Part shown: one piece after another, positions 1-10,109 of the stretch
How the letters are laid out: the number at the start of each line of letters is the position of its first letter
Position numbering within the stretch: position 1 is the stretch's first letter
Origin: Globodera rostochiensis
Lineage: Eukaryota > Nematoda > Chromadorea > Rhabditida > Heteroderidae
Assembly: GCA_018350325.1 (NCBI GenBank)
Contig: JAEVLN010000039.1
Span: 124,001-188,000 of the forward strand
Length of the DNA stretch: 64,000 bases
Direction of reading: 5' to 3'
The notes under the pieces: generated by a model
Database searches by the model: none
Told to the model about the DNA's origin: nothing
Seen by the model: only the letters and a program-made list of their open reading frames with translations
Program-made: the position numbers and the translations under genes

Positions 1-1447
1 TCCATTTTGCTTTTTGGCACTTTTGACGCATTCTTTTTGGCATTTTCTCTCTTTTCTCTTTTGGAACTTTCTCGCTTGGAACTTTTCCCCGCTTTTGGCT
101 TTTCCCCCGTGGCATTTCACCTTTTTGCACTTTTTCCTTTGGCACCGTTCTCTTTTGGCATTTTGGCTTTTGGCACTTTTCCCTCTTGACATTTTCTCCC
201 TTTTTACCCTTTTCCCCTTTAGGCACTTTTCCCTTTTGGCATTTTTCCTTTTGGCACTGTTTCCTCTTGGTCTTCTTTTCCAGTTTGACATTTTCCCTTT
301 TGACACTTTCCCGCTTGTTCCCCGCTTTTGGCTTTTCCCCCGTGGCATTTCACCTTTTTGCACTTTTTCCTTTGGCACCGTTCTCTTTTGGCATTTTGCC
401 TTTTGGCACTTTTCCCTCTTGACATTTTCTCCCTTTTTACCTTTTTCCCCTTTAGGCACTTTTCCCTTTTTGGCATTTTTCCTTTTGGCACTGTTTCCTC
501 TTGGTCTTCTTTTCCAGTTTGACATTTTCCCTTTTGACACTTTCCCGCTTGTTCCCCGCTTTTGGCTTTTCCCCCGTGGCATTTCACCTTTTTGCACTTT
601 TTCCTTTGGCACCGTTCTCTTTTGGCATTTTGCCTTTTGGCACTCCCTCTTGACATTTTCTCCCTTTTTACTTTTTTCCCCTTTAGGCACTTTCCCGCTT
701 GGCACTTTTCCCTCTTGACATTTCTCCCTTTTTACCTTTTTCCCCTTTGGGCACTTTTCCCTTTTTCCATTTTGCTTTTTGGCACTTTTGACGCATTCTT
801 TTTGGCATTTTCTCTCTTTTCTCTTTTGGAACTTTCTCGCTTGGCACTTTTCCCCGCTTTTGGCTTTTCCCCCGTGGCATTTCACCTTTTTGCACTTTTT
901 CCTTTGGCACCGTTCCCTCTTGGCATTTTGCCTTTTGGCACTTTTCCCTCTTGAACATTTTCTCCCTTTTTACTTTTTTCCCCTTTAGGCACTTTTCCCT
1001 TTTGGCATTTTTTCTTTTGGCACTGTTTCCTCTTGTTCTTCTTTTCCAGTTTGACATTTTCCCTTTTGACACTTTCCCGCTTGTTCCCCGCTTTTGGCTT
1101 TTCCCCCGTGGCATTTCACCTTTTTGCACTTTTTCCTTTGGCACCGTTCTCTTTTGGCATTTTGGCTTTTGGCACTTTTCCCTCTTGACATTTTCTCCCT
1201 TTTTACCTTTTTCCCCTTTAGGCACTTTTCCCTCCTGGCATTTCACCTTTTTGCACTTTTCCTTTTGGCACCGTTCCCTCTTGGCATTTTGCCTTTTGGC
1301 ACTTTTCCCTCTCGGCACTGTTTCCCCGCTTTTGGCTTTTCCCTCGTGGCATTTCACCTTTTTGCGCTTTTTCCCTCTTGGCATTTTCTCTCTTTTTCCC
1401 TTTTGGCACTTTTTCCGCTTGGCACTGGTTTTCCCTTTTATCTTTGT
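1..1447. repeat. Pyrimidine-rich minisatellite with about 235-bp higher-order repeat
   Basis: The stretch is built from short related words around TTTTGGCACTTTTCCC. They are arranged in a higher-order unit of about 230-235 bp; the landmark GACATTTTCTCCC recurs near 188, 420, 651, 716 and 1187. Near-absence of stop triplets leaves several overlapping frames open on both strands. Those on the minus strand are extremely lysine-rich (KGK, KCQ, KRE words). No splice signals, no start context and no conserved domain are seen, so a satellite is preferred over a gene, although a repetitive Lys/Cys-rich protein cannot be excluded. Confidence 0.85.
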
Positions 1448-1544
1448 TAAAAAATTTTAAAACTAATTTATTTTGGCTTTAATAAAAGAAAAAAATGAAT
1501 TAAACCTGTTGGTTTAATTTTAATTAATTGAAAAAAGAATCTTG

Positions 1545-1622
1545 CATTCGGGATTTGAACCCACACATTACGTATTAAACGCTAAAACGCTTATCCACTA
1601 CCCCACCGACAGCAACGAAAGT
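1545..1622 (-). other. tRNA-like sequence (Pol III box A/B), probably SINE or pseudo-tRNA
   Basis: Read on the minus strand this has a GTGGGGTAGTGGATAAGC stretch resembling box A and GGTTCAAATCCC, a good box B. The acceptor ends do not pair convincingly, so a functional tRNA is unlikely. Downstream (1630-1950) is CT-rich sequence in which I see no gene. Confidence 0.35.
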
Positions 1623-1955
1623 TTCACTTGCTTTTTCTTTACCATCCGAAAAATCTCTGCTGCTCATCATTTCTCACTCACGCTCCCTCCTTTCACTCTT
1701 TCTCTTGCCTCTTCTCCCTCACTCTTTCCCCTTCCTTCTTCCTCTGCGCTCCCACACCAATTGGACAGCGCTGCGCACCCGCTGCAAATGAGCAGCGAGT
1801 GGCGTACGCGTCAGCGACGCGCACGCCACAGCGGGCAGCGCAGCCATTTGCTCAATATCTCTACCCCCACCTTATCTCTCATTTTTTCTCTCTTTCCCTT
1901 TCAAAAGTCTCTTCACTTTCAACACTATTTCCTTCATCCTTGTGACTAACCTTCT

Positions 1956-2340
1956 TCACATCTTAACCTTTTGGCACATCGCCTTCGCCAAATTCAACAG
2001 CGTTACAAACAAACAAACAAACACACAAACCATTCTCCTTTTTATATAAGGATCACAAAGGCCAAATTCGCGCTTCCAGTCATTAATTGTATCTCTACAA
2101 ACGCCCAATTTTTTTGCAATTTTTTCCTTAAGTTTACGCATTAAAATGTTTTTTAGTTTTGGCTTCTGACATTTGCTTTTTATTTCATAAAATTGTTTCA
2201 AAATTTCACTTTTTTCGAACTTAGAAAACTTTGATTTTAACATTGTTTCTCGACTTAAGCCCAATTCTTTCCATTTATATAATTTATAGCGACTTACACC
2301 CAAACAATTTGATATTTTTGCCTCAATTTGAACCCATTCT
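1956..2340 (-). pseudogene. WWDK-HTH family gene, 3' part, separated by a transposon
   Basis: The minus-strand frame begins inside the first HTH-like repeat (VQIEAKI...GVSRYKLYKWKELGL). It continues into a second (KIAKKLGVCRDTINDWKREFGL) and then loses similarity. It abuts the inverted-repeat element at 2341 exactly. The 5' part of the same gene lies on the other side at 9678-10109. Family paralogues read KEWVQI without interruption at this position, so the two pieces were one exon. The third repeat is not recognisable and the end is odd, so the locus was probably decaying already or is strongly diverged. Confidence 0.75.
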
Positions 2341-3819
2341 AGTAGTTACAGCCTGCTTTTTGACCAATACGGTAGCAGCCCAAACCTATGGAGGGGGTGG
2401 GGCGCCAATTGAGCGCCAGCCATCCAGGTGAGCGCCGGCCATCGAGGCCCAACCAAGTGAGTTCTAAAGCCAAAACCTATTGGCAGGGTCCTGCGCGACT
2501 TTATGCAAATTTTGGTCCTGCGCGACCCACTCGCGCACCTGCCTCGCGCACCTGCGCGAGATTATGCAAATTTCGACTGCGCGACTTTATTTAATATTTA
2601 TATTTTATTTATTTTAATTTTTTTTTACCTGCGCGAGTTACTTGCGCACCCTGCGCGACTTTTTTTAATTATTTAAATTTAAATTTTGAATTTTTGACTG
2701 CGCGAGATTTTATTCTTAAAATTATTTTTTAATCAAATAAAATTATTTTCATCGAGCGGGATTTGAACTTTCGCTCAGCGGTTGTCGAACCTCGCTCACT
2801 AACCACTTGGCCACAGCTTCATTGCGAGAAAGGGATTATAATTCTGCTATAAGCCAAAAATTTCCCCAAAAATTCCTTTAACGCTTCTTTTTCATTTATT
2901 TCATTTCAATAAATATTTTTAAAATAATAATAATAATTTAAAAAGGCCCAGATTTAAATAATAAAATTAATAAAAATATAAATATAAAAATAAAAACAAA
3001 ATAAAAATTTAAAAAAAAAGTTTTAATATTAAAAAAAGGAAAAATTTGATTAAAGAGAAAAGAAAATAAAAATAAAATCAAGCGACGCCTAACAAATATT
3101 AAACTTGGCCGTTCAAAGGCTGCAGAATTTTTTCAAAATCCAAATTTAATACACAGCGGGAATTAACTAAACACAAACGTGTAGGAAATCTGTACCAATC
3201 TGCGAACCCTTAGCCCGGATCCCGCAGCCAAAAATAGCCCGTAGGGCGCTTTTGGCAAAAGGACAAATTTTTACCTGGTACGTAATTAGCCAGCGAAAGC
3301 AGAATTTGGGCGGCCCTTATACACAGTCAGGCTGCAGGCCAAAGCGGCCTTGAAGCCAAATAGGGCACCTTAGCACGTTTACCAAACCTCTAGCAGGCCT
3401 TAAATTAAATTCGACCATTATCCTGCCAGCAAACGATTACAGACCGATTAAATTCGGGGTAGATCTGGGCAGCAGCAAAACGCGAGAGGACAACTGCGCA
3501 AATGCCCTAGCACCCCAAATTTGGGTGCAACATTAAAGCAAAATTATTAAAAAGAAGTTTAAATCAATCAATCAATATTCCGCCAACAAACAATTCAAAC
3601 TGAATTTAGTTAAGCTCTGGCAAGCAACAAAGCTGGCACGCAATTGAGCGGGGGGCCAACTACCCAAACTTAGCTGGTTGCCAATTATCCTGCGGGGTAA
3701 CCCTTAAAGGGCAAAGCGCTATACTTCAACACCGATATCCTGCTAAGAAACGATTGAAAAGAACTGAATTCGAGTAAAATCTAGCAACAAACAAAACTGC
3801 CAATCAATTGCGAAGGGTC
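2341..3819 (+). repeat. Left terminal inverted repeat arm
   Basis: This arm matches the reverse complement of 8285-9677. It carries about 85 extra bases near 2405-2490 that the right arm lacks. It includes CTGCGCGA-rich sequence, a tRNA-like segment and AT-rich stretches. Similarity stops near 3819, where the arm runs into tandem repeats. Confidence 0.85.
2745..2826 (-). other. tRNA-like segment inside left TIR
   Basis: On the minus strand a box A (TGGCCAAGTGG) is followed by a box B (GTTCAAATCCC) at tRNA-like spacing. The order is that of a Ser/Leu-type tRNA, but the T-arm and acceptor stems do not pair well. It is mirrored at 9276-9352. Probably a tRNA-derived sequence captured by the element. 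Confidence 0.4.
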
Positions 3820-4300
3820 AAATTCACTAGTAGCCAAAGGCTGATTGCAAATATCAAAGGGGTATTAAAAGTTTAAGTTCGATCAATATCCTGCCAACAA
3901 ACGATTGCAACGAAACTGGTTCGATTAATGGCAACCAACAAACTGTCAATCAATTGCGAGGGGTCAAATTCAATAGCAGCCAAAGGCTGATTGCCAATAT
4001 CAAAGGGGCTATTAAAAGTTTAAGTTCAATCAATATCCTGCCAGCAACGCTTGAATCCAAACGGGATTCGGTTAAGATCTGGCAGTCAACAAAATTGCCA
4101 ATCAGCAAGCGGCCAAATTTATTAGCAGGCAAAGGCTGATTGCCAATATTAAAAGTTTAAGTTCGATCAATATCCTGCCAACAAAAGGCTGCAAACAAAC
4201 TGGTTTCGATTAAGAGCTGGCACCCAACAAACTGTCAATTGCGAAAGCCAAATTCACTAGCAGCCAAAAGCTGTCAAAGGAGCTAATCCTGCCAGCAAAC
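3780..4300. repeat. Subterminal tandem repeats of about 130 bp
   Basis: Several diverged copies of one unit follow each other. Each contains ATCCTGCCAACAAACGATT, then a gap, CAATTGCGA, a block reading TAGCAGCCAAAGGCTGATTG, and TATTAAAAGTTTAAGTTCGA. The array exists only on the left side of the element. Tandem repeats next to the TIR are common in Polintons. Confidence 0.7.
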
Positions 4301-5312
4301 GATTGACAAGCGAACTGCGCTCGGGCGTCTCCCAGCCAACCCGGGCGTGTGACCAAATAAAGCTGGCGCCAAACCTCTTGTTTACCCAATCTAAGCAAGT
4401 AATCAAAGGAGCACCGCCAAGTCAAAGAACACCCCAAGCCTACGGTAATTAAATCAGCATTACCTAAAAATTCAAAGTTACCCAATCGTTGGCAACTAGC
4501 ACACAATTGAGCCCAAACTGAAGGCGGTTAAGATCTGGCAGTCAAAAAATTATCAATCAATTGAGCGGATCCCCAAATTCCTAAGACCCTAATAAGGGAC
4601 TCAGCGCCGCTTTTTGCCTAATCTAAGCGACCATTCAATTGGGGGAGGAACCAAATTCAATAGCAGCTAAAATCGGTTACGAAAATCACACAAACAGAAT
4701 TATTTTAGTTAACACAAAAAAAGAAAAATATTTAAAAAACACAAAAAATATTTGGAAAAACTTGAATCTGTAAGGATTTTTTTACAAAAACCTTCATAAA
4801 TTTTATAACGAATCGAAAATTTGGGGTTAAAATTTTCTCAATTCCCTGTCTTCGCTCTCTCTCCCCTTACTACGCTTTCTCTCTTCCCCTAACCTCATTC
4901 TCTCTCAGTCTCTTTCTCCCTCTCTCTCTCTCTCATCCCCTACCTCCTCTCTCTCTCTTACTTTATCTCTCCCGCCCCCTTCTCTTTCTCTCCGGCTGAT
5001 AGGCGTACAAAGCCACCTGTTGCGCAAATCTACGCGGACAGAGGGCAAGTACGCAAAGCCCTGAAACATTATTGTTGACCTATTTTTATAGATTTATTAA
5101 CAAAAAATATAATATTTAACAAAATAATATTTGAAAAAGTTCGATATTTAAGGATTTTTGACAAAAAACTTCATAAATTTTTGGTAACGTATACAAGATT
5201 TAACTTTGTTCAAAATTTTTCTCAATTCCTCCTTTGCAAGGGGCCTTTCCTCTACCTGTTCTATCTTTTTTCTCCGCCTTCGTCTCTCTCTCTCTCTCCT
5301 TCTCTCTTTTTT

Positions 5313-5351
<39 letters not shown>

Positions 5352-8284
5352 GCCGTACCCCCTCCTCCTCTCTCTATGCCATAACCCCTCCTCCTCTCTC
5401 TCTTTGCCGTAGCCCCTCCTCCTCTCTCTCTCTCTCTGCCGTACCCCCTCCTCCTCTCTCTATGCCGTAGCCCCTCCCATGTGACATTAATAACCTCTTT
5501 AATAATTCAGCATAAAACACGAAAGGTCCCGCCACCCCCGGCGCCCCTGCAAGTAACGGCGCCCTTTCTTATAGCCGACTGTCTGCGCAATGTAAAGCCG
5601 TTTGCATAAACAAAAAATAATTGGTTTATTTGCTGTAGCCTCGGGACACAGTCTATTTTGATGCAGAAGCGTTCATTTAATGATCGGAAAATAGAGAAAA
5701 ACCCATTTATATTTTGTAAAAAATAATTGCGTATCATCTGTGTTGTTATTTCCATCAAGGGGGGGGGGGGAGGCGGTACTGTGAAGACTCCAATTTTGGC
5801 GCACTGGTCCCTCCCTTCTGGGGCCCTGGGTGTTATCAAAATTCCGAATCTTTGTCTTCTCAACGCCGGGGCCGGGGGTTCCCCAGAAACACCGAAACGT
5901 GCAAACTCTAGCCTTGAGGCCCTATTAGGCAATTTTCTTTGTTTAATGCGTGCTGGAACTTGTAACCAGATTGAGGCCTTTCATTCATTTCATCATTAAA
6001 TTGGTCGCCCAATCAGAGGGAAGCGCCAAGCCCATTCGCTTAGCAAGGGGGCTTTTTTTTGTTTAAACGTAAAAAAAGGCGAAATGAATGAATGAATGAA
6101 TCGGTTGCTTAATATTCTTCTCCGGGCACGTTTGTTGGCGCTTGAGCCTCGCGCACACTCGTGCCCCATGTCAGTGTCTCCATCTCCAATCAACCGCAAC
6201 AGTTTTGAGCAAAAGGCAGGCAACTGCAAATTATTAACAATAAAAACGGGTAGGTGGTATTTTATTTTTTTGGTTTTTTTTTGAATTTTTAAACAAATTT
6301 GGAAAGGGCCCCATTAGCCACCCCACATAAAATTTGGCCCCATCCCCTCCATCAAAAGTTGACAAACTCCCGCCTCCCCAACTGGCCCCTGTTGCCCCAC
6401 CAACTGGCTGGAATCTTGAGATTTGTAGTTGCACCTTCCTTTAGTTAGTTGATTCATTCCCTTTAATTAATTTCAAATTTAAATAAAATTTAAATGTAAG
6501 AGCAATGCTTAAAAAATAGAGTTGGGCACCGGTACTGAAATGAAATTTCCATTTTGGGCCTGTAATTTTGCCATGATTTTTCAAAATTCCTTCAAAGCTC
6601 CCTTAGCCCTGGGGCTTAATGGCTTTTTTTATCTCCCACCTTTTCGAGCTCTTTCTTCGAATTGTTTGCCAATTCAGCCATTTTCTTCTGATTTTTGTTT
6701 TGTTCTTCAATAAACTGCCGCAAAAAGTTGTTCAGTTTCTCGTCACGTTCATTGAATTGCTAAAAAGTTGTTATAATCTTGAACATGGCATTGGCCCTTT
6801 AAAGTTTAAACCCACTTGAGCAATCGTTGCCTTCAGGGCTTTTTGATCAGCTTTTTGTTGCTCAGCATAAGCCGTTTGCTTTTGGGCAAGCCCGTTAAGT
6901 TTGTTCAGCAATGTTTCTGATCACTTTGCACCTCCATGTTCTGTTGCCCGGCGACGGCCATTGCTTGGGCAGCCTTCAGCCGCATGAGTTCTTCTTGATG
7001 GGTTTAAGTCGCTGCTCGCCGTTTGGACTTGGGAAAACTGATCAATGGAAACTGAAACGGCTCAAAACAAACTGAATTAGGTAATTGATTAGTGATTTTG
7101 AAGAATTGCGTTGCTTAAAGACAGAGAAAAACATAATTCTCCCTACCGCATTGCCCCTGATCCTTGTTTAACCAGCCAATTTTGCCCTTGGGATCCTGTT
7201 GGGGTTGTTTCTGCTTCAAATTCACATCTTCCATTAGAGCCTTCAGTTTCGTCTTCCTTTTGGCTCTGTTCCGCCAAATTGTTCTTCGGGGCCCGGTTTC
7301 AACGGACAATTCCCTATGGGGGCAAAATGGAAATTTTAATAACAAATTGATCAGGTTCTGCTCAACGTATCCTTAAAAGCCATGCGCTGCTCAGGGCCCC
7401 TAGAATGGTCAGCCTATTAGAGATTTGAAATCAGATAATTGTTTGGGTAATCCGGGGCCTTAATGATTAGCCTCTGTTCAATGAATTCATTGAACAGCTT
7501 GGGCTTCTCGCCCCAAAATAAAAAACGCTCGGGATATTAATCAATGTGGTTGCCCCTCTACCGGGTACAGCTTCAACTCTTACGCTCCCCCTTCGGCCCA
7601 CTCCACTGATAATCAAAAACCAAATGGGCGTTAAAATTGCCCAAAATTGCACCTCGTAAAAAGGTGAAATTTGGCCACTTTTGCGCAACGTTTCCGCCGC
7701 CGATCGACGCATCACAACGAACACTTCGTTGGCCTGCGGTGCCCTGGCCAAACGAATCATTGACGGGTCCAATGAACAGATGCCCAAAGTCAAACGGAAA
7801 GGCATCCTTAGGGGAATTTATTAAAATAAACAGAAAATGCTTGCAAAAAATTTAAAAATGTTTACTCGTTGGCGCGCCACGCATTTTTGGGCCAAAGCCC
7901 ATCGGCGAAATCGCCTCGACTTGGGCGGAGCCGAAACGCGTTTTGGAGAAGAGGTGGGCCGCACGTTTTCACAGGTAGGGAAAGCCCTTGTGGGCCTAAA
8001 AAGTGAACGCTTCACATGCCTCTTTCTTTCCCCCCCCCCCACGGGGCCCTTCTGCAAGCCTCGGCGCCCCAGCAGCCGTTTTTTTTGGACCCAAACGAAA
8101 AAATTCCCACGCCCCTTTCCCCCCTCCTTCTGGCCGGGTATCCCAAGTGCCCCCCAAAAAATGTGCCCTGATAATTTGTGCATTCTTTTTGATCGGGGGC
8201 CTAATCAGTAATTTCGTTTCTCATGCCTGATCAACTCATTCTGGGCTGATCAATCTTATTACTTTTGGCATTTTGAGCTGCCTC
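4300..8284. other. Interior of the inverted-repeat element; no intact gene
   Basis: This interior holds CT microsatellites (about 4845-5010 and 5272-5480) and scattered coding-like pieces. The clearest is on the minus strand near 6830-7000, which reads as an Ala/Gln/Lys-rich coiled-coil-like segment (RLKAAQAMAVAGQQN, then after a frameshift ETLLNKLNGLAQKQTAYAEQQ). Minus-strand pieces at 7115-7345 and 7467-7805 are not recognised. The frames are broken and base composition is richer in GC than the flanks. These may be eroded element genes or captured host fragments. Confidence 0.4.
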
Positions 8285-9677
8285 AACCCTTCGCAATTGA
8301 TTGGCAGTTTTGTTTGTTGCTAGATTTTACTCGAATTCAGTTCTTTTCAATCGTTTCTTAGCAGGATATCGGTGTCGAAGTATAGCGCTTTGCCCTTTAA
8401 GGGTTACCCCGCAGGATAATTGGCAACCAGCTAAGTTTGGGTAGTTGGCCCCCCGCTCAATTGCGTGCCAGCTTTGTTGCTTGCCAGAGCTTAACTAAAT
8501 TCAGTTTGAATTGTTTGTTGGCGGAATATTGATTGATTGATTTAAACTTTTTAATAATTTTGCTTTAATGTTGCACCCAAATTTGGGGTGCTAGGGCATT
8601 TGCGCAGTTGTCCTCTCTCGTTTTGCTGGTGCCCAGATCTACCCCGAATTTAATCGGTCTGTAATCGTTTGCTGGCAGGATAATGGTCGAATTTAATTTA
8701 AGGCCTGCTAGAGGTTTGGTAAACGTGCTAAGGTGCCCTATTTGGCTTCAAGGCCGCTTTGGCCTGCAGCCTGACTGTGTATAAGGGCCGCCCAAATTCT
8801 GCTTTCGCTGGCTAATTACGTACCAGGTAAAAATTTGCCCCTTTGCCAAAAGCGCCCTACGGGCTATTTTTGGCTGCGGGATCCGGACTAAGGGTTCGCA
8901 GATTGGTACAGATTTCCTACACGTTTGTGTTTAGTTAATTCCCGCTGTGTATTAAATTTGGATTTTGAAAAAATTCTGCAGCCTTTGAACGGCCAAGTTT
9001 AATATTTGTTAGGCGTCGCTTGATTTTATTTTTATTTTCTTTTCTCTTTTATCAAATTTTTCCTTTTTTTAATATTAAAACTTTTTTTTTAATTTTTTAT
9101 TTTGTTTTTATTTTTATATTTATATTTTTATTAATTTTATTATTTAAATCTGGGCCTTTTTAAATTATTATTATTATTTTAAAAATATTTATTGAAATGA
9201 AATAAATGAAAAAGAAGCGTTAAAGGAATTTTTGGGGAAATTTTTGGCTTAAAGCAGAATTATAATCCCTTTCTCGCTGAAGCTGTGGCCAAGTGGTTAG
9301 TGTGCGAGGTTCGACAACCGCTGAGCGAAAGTTCAAATCCCGCTCGATGAAAATAATTTTATTTGATTAAAAAATAATTTTAAGAATATTTAAAATCTCG
9401 CGCAGTCAAAAATTCAAAATTTAAATTTAAATAATTAAAAAAAGTCGCGCAGGGTGCGCAAGTAACTCTCGCAGTTAAAAAAAAATTAAAATAAATAAAA
9501 TATAAATATTAAATAAAGTCGCGCAGTCGAAATTTGCATAATCTCGCGCAGGTGCGCGAGGCAGGTGCGCGAGTGGGTCGCGCAGGACCAAAATTTGCAT
9601 AAAGTCGCGCTGGCGCCCCACCCCCTCCATAGGTTTGGGCTGCTACCGTATTGGTCAAAAAGCAGGCTGTAACTACT
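8285..9677 (-). repeat. Right terminal inverted repeat arm
   Basis: Reverse complement of 2341-3819 with few substitutions and one main deletion relative to the left arm. The terminal 66 bases are identical between arms. Confidence 0.85.
9276..9352 (+). other. tRNA-like segment inside right TIR
   Basis: Mirror copy of 2745-2826, with the same box A (TGGCCAAGTGG) and box B (GTTCAAATCCC) in the plus orientation. The few differences from the left copy do not improve the fold. Confidence 0.4.
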
Positions 9678-10109
9678 CATTCTTTGTTTGAATGTGCGCT
9701 TTTGTTTTTTTCTCGATAATTATCTTTCATTTTACGGAATTTTTGAATAATTTCACGTTTTTGTTGAACAGACTCATTTTGTTGTTCATCAACACTCTCA
9801 TCTTGATCAGTTGAGTTATTTTGATCAGACAAATTTTTTTTAGAATTTTCTGATCAAGATCATCTGGGGATGGTGGTTTTCGTTTTCCTCCCAATTTTCA
9901 TCATAAATTTCATCAAATTTCTGTTTCAATATTTCATCAATATTTTTCTGATCAGAAGTGTTTGGAGCTTGTCCGTCTTGAACTTCTTCTTTAACATGAC
10001 GACAGTTCAAGTCTTTTGAATCATTACTTTCATCGTCCCATCCTTTTCCAAATATTTCATCAAATGATTTGTAAAGTTTTGGTTCTTGTCCGCCTTTTAT
10101 CTCACCCAT
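9678..10109 (-). pseudogene. WWDK-HTH family gene, 5' part, separated by a transposon
   Basis: The minus-strand frame from 10109 contains SFDEIFGKGWDDES, the family's TFDE...WWDK equivalent, then an acidic linker with DQ-rich text. Near 9836 a run of A bases shifts the frame. The next frame reads DQNNSTDQDESVDEQQ, then EIIQKFRKMKDNYREK and NKEW, ending at the insertion point. No signal peptide is seen in the continuous frame; it may lie in an upstream exon or be lost. It continues at 2340 downwards once the element and one target copy are discounted. Confidence 0.7.

Larger units (their letters stand above)
2341..9677. mobile_element. 7.3-kb Polinton/Maverick-like non-autonomous element with 1.4-kb TIRs
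   Basis: The outermost 66 bases, beginning AGTAGTTACAGCC, are repeated exactly in inverse orientation at 9612-9677. Similarity continues for about 1.4-1.5 kb on each side. The six bases CATTCT occur immediately outside both ends (2335-2340 and 9678-9683). Long TIRs, 5'-AG termini, a 6-bp target duplication and subterminal tandem repeats are the published combination for Polintons/Mavericks. The 7.3-kb size and lack of recognisable polymerase, integrase, ATPase or capsid genes argue for an internally deleted or non-autonomous derivative. IS3EU and Dada elements also make 6-7-bp duplications and are the main alternatives. Confidence 0.75.

Noticed and set aside
5181..5470. Open frames rich in Ser/Leu
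   Set aside because: They arise from a CT microsatellite and overlap in all three frames.
7821..8211. Overlapping open frames of about 120 codons on both strands
   Set aside because: Located in the eroded interior of the inverted-repeat element, with C/G tracts; no recognisable motif in either strand.
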